A stretch of 64,000 nucleotides of DNA from Oscillospiraceae bacterium. GTDB lineage: Bacteria; Bacillota_A; Clostridia; Oscillospirales; Oscillospiraceae. A model generated the notes under the pieces. The model saw only the letters and a list, made by a program, of their open reading frames with translations. It was not told where the DNA came from and searched no databases. Position 1 is the first letter of the stretch. Each line of letters begins with the position of its first letter. Below, one piece after another: positions 53,510 through 60,621 of this stretch. The stretch covers positions 62,001 to 126,000 of the forward strand of contig JAFUES010000007.1 in NCBI GenBank assembly GCA_017470325.1, given 5' to 3'. Position numbers and translations under genes: made by a program.

Positions 53510-55105
53510 TTATCGCAGCAGACCAATGGCCTGGTTGGTCAAAGCCTCCGCCTTGTCCAGGCAATCATAGGTCAGCGTGGGGTTGTGGGCGCCTTCGGCA
53601 TTTTCCACGAAGACGAAGTCCCAATAGAACTGGGCGTCACGGGCCAGGGAGCGGACAGCATCCAGATCCTCTTCGGCGTATTCGCCGCTCTCCACCGCGG
53701 CCGCCAGCAGCTCGGTCAGATACTCCAGCTCATAACCCACGGAGTATGTACGGGACTCCACCTGCTCCTGCACGGCGTGCACCTCAGATACCAGATCCAC
53801 ATGGCAGGCCGAGCAGTTGTTGGCGATCAGCTCGGGGTTATCCAGCGGGCTCATCAGCTCGTGGCTTCGGTAGGTCTCACCCTCTGCGTTCACCGCGTCG
53901 GGCATATGGCAGTCGGCGCAGGTAAAGTCATTGGCGTGCTGGCTGCCGGCGCCCAGGAAGGTCTCAAACTCGGGGTGCTGCACCTTGATCTGCTTGACGC
54001 CGGTGCGGGGATTGGTATAGTCGGTAAAGATCTCCCCGTTGGAGAAGTTGGACGCGTCATTGAAGAAGGCCAGCATGGTCGTCGGGTCCATGCTCTCCAG
54101 GCTGTTGTGGGCGATGCTGGTGGCCTTGGTGACCGGATCGAAGTAATACTCGTTGTGGCACTGACCGCAGGCCAAGTTCGCCGGGGCGATGTTGTCGAAG
54201 TCCTCGCCCACCGCGTCGATCCAGTAGGTGTGGGTGATGGTGATCTCACCGGGGGTATTGGCGTGGCAGTTGTAGCAGCTGATACCGTCAACGATCTGCT
54301 GCTGCACGTCTGTCCAGGCCAGCTGATAGGCCTCGTCACCCATCTCGTTGACCATGTTGGTAAAATCCGGGGTCTTGCAGGTCCAGCAGTTGGCCAGCGC
54401 ATGAGGACGGCCGGTGGCCTCGATGTCCTCCACATCATAGAAATGACCGCGGGCGCTGCCATAGGAATAAGCAAAACCGTAGGGCTCATAAAGCGTGGGC
54501 AGCATGGGATACTGCTCCAGATAATCCACGATCTCGTCGCTGTTGCGGGTCATGGTCCAGCTCTCATAGATATCCGGGTACTGCTCCGCCCAGTCGGAGG
54601 CGTGCAGAACGGTGACGCCGGAATGAGTCTCCACCTTCTTGGCGATCTGCTTTGCGGTCGCAGCCGCCAGATCTTCGGCAGAGCCAAAGGCGGCAGCGTC
54701 AAGCCCGCCGGAAGTTAGAGCATCCTGAATGGCGGCCTTGATAGCGGTGGAGGTGATGGTGGCGCCGGAAACCGCGTCCACATCCAGACTCTGCGCCTCA
54801 TAGATCCGGCCGGGCAGCTCATCCACCGCCACGGTACCGATGCCGTCGGTCTCACTCTGCTCCGTCACCTTGATCTGATAGATCTTGTCCGCCGTGGCGA
54901 CAAGCTCCACCGAAACGGGGCCGTTGCGGCCGTCGGCCGTGCCGGTCAGCGTCATCGCATCCGCGGGGATATCCGCGGCACTTGCGCCGGTGGTGACCAC
55001 CCTGTTGCCCATAATGATGCTGCAGATCAGGATCACCAACAGGACGATCCCGCAGCCGGCGCCGATCATATCAAGGCATTTCTGTTTCTTCATCTTCTTA
55101 TCCAT
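53510..55105 (-). CDS. nrfA: pentahaem nitrite reductase NrfA fused to an N-terminal FMN-binding domain
   Basis: A 531-aa exported, membrane-anchored protein (helix about 13-33). Residues about 55-130 form an FMN-binding domain (RnfG/NqrC type) with SGAT at 113-116, where Thr116 would take covalent FMN. Residues about 160-531 are NrfA: haem 1 CWTCK (240-244, Lys ligand), then CYNCH 277, CGQCH 313, CADCH 396, CSACH 431; active-site Arg219, Tyr320 and His377 and late His507 all present. It should reduce nitrite to ammonium. Usual NrfA (about 480 aa) uses NrfH or NrfB as donor; neither is here, so the flavin domain may be the entry point. Start 55105 behind AAGGAG (long spacing). Confidence 0.93.
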   Translation of the reverse strand: MDKKMKKQKCLDMIGAGCGIVLLVILICSIIMGNRVVTTGASAADIPADAMTLTGTADGRNGPVSVELVATADKIYQIKVTEQSETDGIGTVAVDELPGRIYEAQSLDVDAVSGATITSTAIKAAIQDALTSGGLDAAAFGSAEDLAAATAKQIAKKVETHSGVTVLHASDWAEQYPDIYESWTMTRNSDEIVDYLEQYPMLPTLYEPYGFAYSYGSARGHFYDVEDIEATGRPHALANCWTCKTPDFTNMVNEMGDEAYQLAWTDVQQQIVDGISCYNCHANTPGEITITHTYWIDAVGEDFDNIAPANLACGQCHNEYYFDPVTKATSIAHNSLESMDPTTMLAFFNDASNFSNGEIFTDYTNPRTGVKQIKVQHPEFETFLGAGSQHANDFTCADCHMPDAVNAEGETYRSHELMSPLDNPELIANNCSACHVDLVSEVHAVQEQVESRTYSVGYELEYLTELLAAAVESGEYAEEDLDAVRSLARDAQFYWDFVFVENAEGAHNPTLTYDCLDKAEALTNQAIGLLR

Positions 55106-55174
55106 ATCGATCCCGTACTCCTTATTTGTGCCAGATTCGCCGGGTTCAAAAGATAGGCATACCAATACACTTAT

Positions 55175-55216
55175 AGTATAAAGCATAAGGCCCCTCCTAT
55201 CTGTTGCGGCTGCAAC
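55175..55216 (-). promoter_or_regulatory. nrfA promoter with Crp/Fnr-type operator at -41.5
   Basis: A perfect palindrome GTTGC-GGCT-GCAAC (55203-55216) is centred 41.5 bp upstream of the start predicted from TATACT (55175-55180). There is no recognisable -35 box. This is the class II activator arrangement of Fnr/Crp proteins. The same palindrome lies ahead of the adjacent regulator. Confidence 0.8.
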
Positions 55217-55258
55217 GTGACAGGAGAGGCGCATCAATATTTCATTTGATACAGAGGC

Positions 55259-55921
55259 TTATTTCTTCAGTACGAAGGTGTTGCCGTCATAATCGATCAG
55301 TCCATCCGCTTTCATGGCCATCAGTTCCCTGGACATGGCGCTGCGATTGCTGTGCAGAAAGCTCGCCATCTCCGAACGGTTCAGGGGCACCTCGATATAC
55401 TTCTGCCCCTGCTTTGCCTCCAGCAGCATCAGATAGGCCATGATCTTTTCCCGCAGCGTGGTCTTGGAGGACACTTCGATGCGCTCCATGAGCCGCAGGT
55501 TTTTCTCCCCGATCAGCTGCAGCAGATTCTTCGCCACCCGCGCGTGGAAGGGGCAATTCTTTTTGCAGGGATGCAGGATCTGGCTCAGAGACAGGAACAG
55601 GATATGCACATCTGTCGCGGCGAAGAAGGACACATAGGAATTTTTCTCCTCTTTTACCGCAAAACTCTCCCCCAGAACATCGCCTTTTTCCAGATATGTG
55701 ATCAGCGTATTATGGCCCTGGGAATCCTCCTTCAGCATGTGCACCATGCCGTTGAGGACTACGCCCACTTCCTGCACTTCGTCCTGATCCAAAAGGATAT
55801 ACTCACCTTTGTGGTACCGACGGTTTCTGGCCTTCAGGCACACCAGAAGATCTGCAAGTTCCTCCTCTTTGATGCCATCAAAAAGGCGAACATCCCGCGG
55901 AGAAATAGATTGATCCAGCAA
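55259..55921 (-). CDS. Crp/Fnr-family transcription regulator
   Basis: A 220-aa regulator: N-terminal cyclic-nucleotide-binding-type beta-barrel (about 10-125), dimer helix, C-terminal winged helix with RSEMASFLHSNRSAMSRELMAMKADGLI. A HPCKKNCPFH segment (about 116-125) could hold metal, haem or redox-active Cys. Start is TTG at 55921, supported by AAGGTGG nine nt upstream and no alternative ATG. It likely activates nrfA and its own gene through the shared GTTGC-N4-GCAAC site; the signal (nitrite/NO or redox) is inference. Confidence 0.9.
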   Translation of the reverse strand: MLDQSISPRDVRLFDGIKEEELADLLVCLKARNRRYHKGEYILLDQDEVQEVGVVLNGMVHMLKEDSQGHNTLITYLEKGDVLGESFAVKEEKNSYVSFFAATDVHILFLSLSQILHPCKKNCPFHARVAKNLLQLIGEKNLRLMERIEVSSKTTLREKIMAYLMLLEAKQGQKYIEVPLNRSEMASFLHSNRSAMSRELMAMKADGLIDYDGNTFVLKK

Positions 55922-55947
55922 GACAATTCACCACCTTGCTTCGTTCT

Positions 55948-55997
55948 ATTATAGGTATTATATCGCAGTGGTCGCCTTTTCATGTTGCAGACGCAAC
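55948..55997 (-). promoter_or_regulatory. promoter and operator of the Crp/Fnr gene
   Basis: Palindrome GTTGC-AGAC-GCAAC at 55984-55997. Two TATAAT boxes lie downstream on the minus strand (55957-55962 and 55948-55953), placing the palindrome at about -40.5 or -49.5. This indicates autoregulation. Confidence 0.7.
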
Positions 55998-56083
55998 GTT
56001 TCCATCTTATTTATACCAGTTTCGGGCTGCAAAAGTCAATTTGATACAACAGTTGATTCATTGCCAGACGGAGGTGGGACTTA

Positions 56084-56166
56084 ACCTGCGCTGCGGCGCA
56101 GGCCACCTCGGGTCGCGACATGCCACCGGCATGTCGCCAAGAGCCCTCGGGTTCATAACCCAAAGG
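56084..56166. other. cluster of three hairpins in a gene-free stretch
   Basis: The stretch 55998-56310 has no supported gene. It contains CCTGCGC-TGCG-GCGCAGG, GCGACATGCC-ACC-GGCATGTCGC and GGGTTCATAACCC in succession. The last resembles a Met-tRNA anticodon arm (CAT loop), but acceptor and T arms are absent. It may be a dispersed repeat or decayed element; unidentified. Confidence 0.45.
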
Positions 56167-56310
56167 AAACCGCACATACATTTCGGCGTACTTAGAGAGT
56201 CTCGTTAGTAATTCATCTGCAATGGAATATCAAGAAGTAAACGGAAGTTAGATTTCGGTTCTTTGTAGCCAAAAGTCGGAATTTGTAAAAAAGTGAGGTG
56301 ATATCTGGCA

Positions 56311-56350
56311 AAAATAACAAAAACCACCGTGAAAAAATCTCACGATGGTT
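56311..56350 (-). terminator. terminator of tRNA-Leu
   Basis: 10-bp stem (56323-56332 with 56340-56349) followed on the minus strand by TTTTTGTTATTTTT. Confidence 0.88.
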
Positions 56351-56357
56351 AGTTTGT

Positions 56358-56443
56358 TGGTGCCGGTGGTGGGACTCGAACCCACACGATGTTGCCATCG
56401 GCGGATTTTGAATCCGCTACGTCTACCATTCCATCACACCGGC
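56358..56443 (-). tRNA. tRNA-Leu(CAA)
   Basis: 86 nt including encoded CCA. Acceptor GCCGGTG with CACCGGC, long variable arm (class II), anticodon loop TTCAAAA giving CAA, T arm GTGGGTTCGAGTCCCAC. Confidence 0.95.
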
Positions 56444-56497
56444 GAACTGGAAAAAGTATATAACATGTCTCCGCAAAAATCAAGGGAGAATTCCCTT

Positions 56498-57400
56498 TTA
56501 TTTGCTTTCCGCCGTTTCTGCCGCCGCTGCAGTGGGGATCAGCATCATGTTCATATCCGCCGTCCCCTCTACCCCGGCGATGGTCTCCGTAAAGCTGTAC
56601 TGCCAAAAATCCACCGCGTAGTAGAAGCTGGGATAACCCATCTCCGGCAGGGAAAACCAGAAGCTGTAATCTGTAAGCCGCGTAAGGTCATAACCATAGT
56701 AGCCCAAGTTCCGATTGAAATAAACACAGGGCTCATAGCCGGCGTTCTTCAAGGTCTGGCAGAATGCCACGGCGCAGTCCGTGCGGGTCTCCATGCTCAG
56801 ATCATTGGTGCGGGCCTCATCCATATCGGGGATCTTTTCCCAGTCAAAAACCACCGGCATATTGATCCGATACCCAGCCAGACGGTCAATAACGAAATTG
56901 GCCTCCTCTATGGCCTCCAGAACGGTGACCGCCTGGGAGAAGAAATAAACGCCAACGTCAATACCGTTTGCCTGCGCGCCGGAAATATTGTCGCGATAAT
57001 AGGGATCTTCAAATAGACCGCCCTCGGTGTATCCCCTGCGGCCGATCCGGACAAAAGCAAAATCCACATCGCAGGCGGCGACCTTGGCCCAATCCACGCT
57101 GTGCTGGTGTTCGGACACGTCGATACCACGGCGAAGAGTGTAGTCGCTGCCCAGATAGACCGGCGTCGTCCCCTGGTTGACAAAGTCCTCTTTCTTGATG
57201 GGATTGACCGGGACCCCCTCCAGCGGCGTCATCCAGACCCAGTCAAAGCCGTCATAGACATAGACCTGGCCCTCGTGCGGGTCCACTGTCGGTTCCGGCT
57301 CTTTTTCCTTATGGAACTTCATGATCAAAAACAAGGCAAGAATGATCAGCGCAAAGGCGGCGATCAGCAGGCCCCAACGGAGCCGGACGGCAGTTCTCAT
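56498..57400 (-). CDS. membrane-anchored GH25 lysozyme-like muramidase
   Basis: A 300-aa protein with an N-terminal membrane anchor (about 8-30) and a GH25 domain (about 90-285). RGIDVSEHQHSVDW starts the domain with the catalytic-region Asp; VFDWEKIPDMDEAR supplies the DxE motif; FWQYSFTETIAGVEGTADMNMM closes it. Cleaves peptidoglycan glycan strands outside the membrane, for wall remodelling or spore-related events. Chromosomal, not obviously phage. Confidence 0.92.
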   Translation of the reverse strand: MRTAVRLRWGLLIAAFALIILALFLIMKFHKEKEPEPTVDPHEGQVYVYDGFDWVWMTPLEGVPVNPIKKEDFVNQGTTPVYLGSDYTLRRGIDVSEHQHSVDWAKVAACDVDFAFVRIGRRGYTEGGLFEDPYYRDNISGAQANGIDVGVYFFSQAVTVLEAIEEANFVIDRLAGYRINMPVVFDWEKIPDMDEARTNDLSMETRTDCAVAFCQTLKNAGYEPCVYFNRNLGYYGYDLTRLTDYSFWFSLPEMGYPSFYYAVDFWQYSFTETIAGVEGTADMNMMLIPTAAAAETAESK

Positions 57401-57529
57401 AAGCTCCCCTATCAGATGTTACAGATTTCGACAAGCATCATAACATACTCTATTATTTTTTTCAATTCCGGCTGTCTATAAAGCTGGAAAGTATTGATCT
57501 ATATTTTACGCTTTTGCGAAAAATGACGG

Positions 57530-57558
57530 TTGACAAACCAAAACAGATTTGCTATTAT
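57530..57558 (+). promoter_or_regulatory. promoter of the tRNA-Thr/tRNA-Tyr pair
   Basis: TTGACA (57530-57535) and TATTAT (57553-57558), 17-bp spacer, 17 nt before tRNA-Thr. Confidence 0.8.
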
Positions 57559-57575
57559 AGTCGAGCCGGTTAGAT

Positions 57576-57651
57576 GCTGGTGTAGCTCAGTTGGTAGAGC
57601 AGCTGATTTGTAATCAGCAGGTCGGGGGTTCGAGTCCGTCCACCAGCTCCA
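57576..57651 (+). tRNA. tRNA-Thr(TGT)
   Basis: 76 nt including CCA. Acceptor GCTGGTG with CACCAGC, anticodon loop TTTGTAA giving TGT, T arm GGGGGTTCGAGTCCGTC. Confidence 0.96.
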
Positions 57652-57684
57652 CTGTCTGAGATCACAGATCCGGCAATTGCATAT

Positions 57685-57769
57685 GGGGGAATTCCCGAGT
57701 GGCCAAAGGGGACAGACTGTAAATCTGCTGGCAATGCCTTCGGTGGTTCGAATCCACCTTCCCCCACCA
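57685..57769 (+). tRNA. tRNA-Tyr(GTA)
   Basis: 85 nt including CCA. Acceptor GGGGGAA with TTCCCCC, long variable arm, anticodon loop CTGTAAA giving GTA, T arm GGTGGTTCGAATCCACC. Confidence 0.96.
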
Positions 57770-57770
57770 A

Positions 57771-57820
57771 AGCGAAAAAGTCCGCTAAATAAGCGGGCTT
57801 TTTCGCTTTTTCTTTTGCTT
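57771..57820 (+). terminator. terminator of the tRNA pair
   Basis: Long stem AGCGAAAAAG.CCGC with GCGG.CTTTTTCGCT, then TTTTTCTTTT. Confidence 0.88.
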
Positions 57821-57920
57821 TACCGTGGCGAGCCCGGCCGGCTGTGACGGTGCATTTTGTTGCAATTTGCGGCATTGTGTTGCAAAATCTGCTGTCAAAA
57901 TTGCTGTCAGTTTTGGGGTG

Positions 57921-58343
57921 TCATTCCTGTTTCTCGTGCTTGCCGATCGGCGCTGCCTCATCGACGCGGCCTTTGAGCAATGCGATCCCCTTCCCCAGCC
58001 AGGGCGGGATCTTTGCGCCCATTTTGGCGGCATTTTCAATGATGGATCCGACCTCGGTGAATATGTACCAAATGGCCACGTTCAGGGTGAAATAATAATT
58101 ATACTCAAAAGGCCCGAGGAGCGGAGCTGCGGCTGTATTCAGGATCACTTTGATCGCTATATCACACAGCTCAGCAACGAGTAGCGCCATGGTCTCGCCC
58201 AGTTTGTGCCACAAGCCTTGCCTGGTAAACCAGATCGTCCTCATTGCCAGCGACAGTGATTTCCTTCCGGTTGTCAAAATGGCCAGAAAAAGCGGGATCG
58301 ATGTTTTACTCGATCCCATGAAACAGTTTCCAAAGCGCAGCAT
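57921..58343 (-). pseudogene. phage holin-like protein, probably degraded N-terminus
   Basis: A 140-aa frame whose residues about 33-125 resemble the toxin-secretion/phage-lysis holin family: RQGLWHKLGETMALLVAELCDIAIKVIL, FTLNVAIWYIFTEVGSIIENAAKMGAKIPPWLGKGI. The typical first helix with the DYITG motif is missing and the first 32 residues look unrelated, so it is probably a remnant. Together with HicBA and the fragments downstream it marks a prophage scar next to tRNA-Tyr. Confidence 0.7.
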
Positions 58344-58423
58344 GCAGGAGCATGTGGACGGTATTGAAAGCCTTACGGATCAAATATATCCGTTAACTGC
58401 TTCCCATTGAGTTTTCCCTTATA

Positions 58424-58457
58424 GGCAAAAAAGAAGCCCCGGAGCGATCCGGGGCTT
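58424..58457 (-). terminator. terminator of hicAB
   Basis: 10-bp stem AAGCCCCGGA with TCCGGGGCTT, GCGA loop; minus-strand tail TTCTTTTTTG. Confidence 0.88.
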
Positions 58458-58461
58458 GCGG

Positions 58462-58854
58462 TTATGAGATATCCAGCTCTGCCTTGAGGGCTTTCTGCAG
58501 AATGAACGAAAAGTTGATGCCGTTCTTTTCAGCCAAAGTATTCAGCCAGGCCGGGATGCTGAGCGTTTTCTTGACCGCATAATTCCCGTAGAGTTTGCGG
58601 TAGGCGTCCGTATCCGCACTGATCAGCGACACGAATTGATCAGCGCCGCATTGAATGGCCTGCATCTCGGAAGGGGGCGCTGCAGGGATTTTCTCATCCT
58701 CCATCGTCATTAGCATCAAATTCAAGGCATCCTGCGCCATATCCAGCGCCTCATTCAATGTTGCCCCATCCGTGAAGCAGTTTTCCACATCGGGGAAATT
58801 GACAAGATACCCGCTTGCATCCTTGGTAAAAACCGCGGGATAGACATACTTCAT
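58462..58854 (-). CDS. hicB: HicB antitoxin
   Basis: A 130-aa antitoxin. N-terminal degraded-RNase-H-like HicB domain (1-70: YPAVFTKDASGYLVNFPDVENCFTDGATLNEALDMAQDAL); C-terminal DNA-binding part (about 90-130: KKTLSIPAWLNTLAEKNGINFSFILQKALKAEL), ribbon-helix-helix-like. It neutralises HicA and represses the operon. Downstream of hicA by 31 nt. Confidence 0.92.
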   Translation of the reverse strand: MKYVYPAVFTKDASGYLVNFPDVENCFTDGATLNEALDMAQDALNLMLMTMEDEKIPAAPPSEMQAIQCGADQFVSLISADTDAYRKLYGNYAVKKTLSIPAWLNTLAEKNGINFSFILQKALKAELDIS

Positions 58855-58885
58855 GTTTTCGACCTCCTTTTTCAGGATGCGGGGT

Positions 58886-59077
58886 TTATTTCAACCCCGC
58901 TGCCTGTCTGATTGATTTAAGGGTCCCGGTTCGGACTTCCTCTGTGTTGTGCCTGCTCACCGGGAAGAACTTTCCTGTTATTGGGCTGAACCATATCTCA
59001 TGATTCCCGCCTTCATGGTGGAGGCTGCAACCTGCTTTTCGCAGTTCCTTTTTCAGCTCGCTGTATCTCAATGGCAT
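58886..59077 (-). CDS. hicA: HicA mRNA interferase toxin
   Basis: A 63-aa HicA/YcfA toxin with the dsRBD-like fold. SELKKELRKAGCSLHHEGGNHEIW contains the catalytic His (GGNHEIW); VSRHNTEEVRTGTLKSIRQAAGL is the C-terminal half. Cleaves mRNA. Two adjacent ATG codons (59080, 59077) are possible; the second gives the usual start MPLRYSELKKEL. Order toxin-antitoxin is standard for HicAB. Confidence 0.9.
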   Translation of the reverse strand: MPLRYSELKKELRKAGCSLHHEGGNHEIWFSPITGKFFPVSRHNTEEVRTGTLKSIRQAAGLK

Positions 59078-59096
59078 CATCTCTCTTTCTGTCTTA

Positions 59097-59148
59097 ATTA
59101 TACTACGTATCATTACGTACGTCAACACTTTTTACGTAAATTTACGTA
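59097..59148 (-). promoter_or_regulatory. hicAB promoter with ACGTA operators
   Basis: TTGACG (59120-59125) and TATAAT (59097-59102), 17-bp spacer. The spacer itself is TACGTA-ATGA-TACGTA, and a second pair TTTACGTAAATTTACGTA lies at 59131-59148, just upstream. Repeated ACGTA dyads over the promoter are the expected HicB autorepression sites. Confidence 0.8.
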
Positions 59149-59177
59149 TTTTCAGAAAGGCAACCGGGGGTCTGCAT

Positions 59178-59387
59178 ATGAAAAAACCGTATTATACATC
59201 CATGTTCACCCTGCGCAAGGATGGACGATATCAGGGCTACTGGCACGAGCTGGACCGAAGCGGAGAGCCCACTGGGCCGCGACATTGCTATCTTGACAAA
59301 TATAGCAATCCTTTTTATTGTAAAAAAAAGCTGTTGCTCCTATATGAAATCAACTCCACATTCACAAAAGGCAACACTAGTTTTTAG
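59178..59387 (+). pseudogene. phage integrase-like N-terminal fragment (69 aa)
   Basis: The first 48 residues, KKPYYTSMFTLRKDGRYQGY and onward to LDKYS, resemble the N-terminal arm of phage tyrosine recombinases. The remainder (CKKKLLLLYEIN...) looks out of frame. It is therefore probably a truncated integrase gene, part of the prophage scar. Identification is tentative. Confidence 0.5.
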
Positions 59388-59406
59388 TCGTAGGAGACTT
59401 TTTTGA

Positions 59407-59562
59407 GTGATACAATTGCACATAGCTATTAAAGAATATCAAAGCGTAAAAGACTCTGGTTCTAAGGTAGGTATCTCTGAAACTTCAATTCGCCATGCCT
59501 GTAATGGGACAGCAGTCAGGAAGACTGCTGGTGGTTTTGCGTGGCGATATGTAGCAGAGTAA
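59407..59562 (+). pseudogene. NUMOD-type homing-endonuclease DNA-binding fragment (51 aa)
   Basis: A GTG-started frame reading IKEYQSVKDSGSKVGISETS, then IRHACNG and TAGGFAWRYVAE. The pattern (S..eA...gis...I..acnG..k.aGGF.WRY) matches NUMOD1/NUMOD4-type modules found at the ends of HNH homing endonucleases. The catalytic HNH part is missing, so it is a remnant. Codons are AT-rich, unlike neighbours. Confidence 0.65.
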
Positions 59563-59610
59563 AATCAACGATAATTCTCATTTTGTTGAGATCGCAATCT
59601 TTAGCCAAGC

Positions 59611-59640
59611 AAAAGCACCGCTGACAAGCGGTGCTTTTTG
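59611..59640. terminator. bidirectional terminator
   Basis: 11-bp stem AAAGCACCGCT with AGCGGTGCTTT and a 4-nt loop; T runs both ways. Ends the MoaB/MogA gene on the minus strand. The interval 59563-59660 otherwise holds nothing recognised. Confidence 0.88.
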
Positions 59641-59660
59641 GTGGTCTAATATTGGATCGT

Positions 59661-60164
59661 TTACTTCACCGGCTGGCCGCAGTCGGCAGAGCCTGCGGAA
59701 TAGAGCATGTCCATCCCGTGATGGATCGGGCTCAGCACCGCATCAAGGTTTTCCTTCGCCGCCTTCTCGCTGCCGGGCAGATTCACGATCAGCGTCCGGC
59801 CGCGGATCCCGGCCGCGGAGCGGGACAGACAGCCGCGGGGCGTGATCTGTAAACTGGCATAACGCATAGCCTCTGGAATGCCGCGGGTCTCCCGTTCCAC
59901 CACCGCAAGCGTCGCCTCCGGCGTGATGTCCCGGGGAGAAAAGCCCGTACCGCCGGTGGTCATCACAAGGCTGATCTTCAGTTCATCCGCGCACTTGATC
60001 AGTTCCGCCTGGATCTGATCCATCTCGTCCGGAATGATGGAGGTGTACACCACATCAAAGTCCGCGCCTTCCAGCATAGCCCGCACTGCCGGACCGCTGG
60101 TATCCACTCGCTCACCGCGAGACCCTTTGTCGCTGATGGTGATCACTGCTGCCGTGTATTTCAT
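59661..60164 (-). CDS. molybdenum cofactor biosynthesis protein, MoaB/MogA family
   Basis: A 167-aa MoCF-domain protein that adenylates molybdopterin before Mo insertion. VITISDKGSRGERVDTSGP, TTGGTGFSPRDITPEAT and NLPGSEKAAKENL are the family motifs. MoaB versus MogA cannot be separated. No other Moco genes are in the window. It has its own promoter (TGTACA-17-TATAAT, about 60207-60235 region). Confidence 0.92.
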   Translation of the reverse strand: MKYTAAVITISDKGSRGERVDTSGPAVRAMLEGADFDVVYTSIIPDEMDQIQAELIKCADELKISLVMTTGGTGFSPRDITPEATLAVVERETRGIPEAMRYASLQITPRGCLSRSAAGIRGRTLIVNLPGSEKAAKENLDAVLSPIHHGMDMLYSAGSADCGQPVK

Positions 60165-60270
60165 GGTCGTTCCCCCTCAAAGTCCAAATTGTGGTTTTAT
60201 TATAAAGGATATTTGCCGTTTTGTACAGCCCCGGGCTTTCCCTTTCCCGAAATATAGAGATTATAGCATG

Positions 60271-60457
60271 CAAAAACTCCTCCTTTTCAGGAGGAGTTTT
60301 TTAAATCGGTTATTATAGCCCGGAGCAGTATCCCGCTCCCTGGACCTGGCTGCCCGCTCAGCCGTTCAGCTACAAGGCCGCTGATGGCCTGCAAGTAAAT
60401 TTTCCATGCGTTCGGGTTGTGGTGCCGATTACACCGATGGGTGACGCCCATCTCCTG
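60271..60457 (-). ncRNA. unidentified stand-alone structured RNA (~187 nt)
   Basis: A perfect promoter (see next entry) drives a GC-rich transcript that ends at a strong terminator (stem 60276-60283 with 60290-60297, then TTTTT). It contains successive hairpins: GATGGG-CGTCA-CCCATC, GGTG-N6-CACC, AGGCC-ATCAGC-GGCCT, and GGAGC-N7-GCTCC. Its 5' end (TCAGGAG) is exactly complementary to CTCCTGA in the terminator, so the ends can pair. No credible ORF: the only frame runs into the terminator and its Shine-Dalgarno abuts the ATG. mogA has its own promoter, so this is a separate RNA. Size fits 6S RNA but it is not recognised as such. Confidence 0.7.
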
Positions 60458-60463
60458 ATTTGA

Positions 60464-60492
60464 ATTATACACAAATGTCCTTATTATGTCAA
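60464..60492 (-). promoter_or_regulatory. consensus promoter of the RNA gene
   Basis: TTGACA (60487-60492) and TATAAT (60464-60469), 17-bp spacer, minus strand; perfect match to sigma-A consensus. Confidence 0.9.
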
Positions 60493-60621
60493 CAACTTTT
60501 TTGTGTATTTTCACATATTTTTTTCTTGTTTTCCCGCTAATCCCTGTAAGTTGTGTCAAATGGGCCGAAAATTGGTCCACCTCTACAACCTGTTGATCCG
60601 TCATCTTTTGTCTTTCTTTTG

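Noticed and set aside
56138..56166. tRNA-Met
   Set aside because: Only an anticodon-like hairpin is present; acceptor, D and T arms cannot be built.
57785..58039. Small minus-strand frame resembling an integrase tail next to tRNA-Tyr
   Set aside because: It overlaps the tRNA terminator and the holin frame and has no clear motif; a site-specific integration scar is possible but not shown.
60287..60604. A 105-codon minus-strand frame across the RNA gene
   Set aside because: It spans the promoter and terminator, has no motif and its internal ATG abuts its Shine-Dalgarno. An RNA gene explains the segment better.
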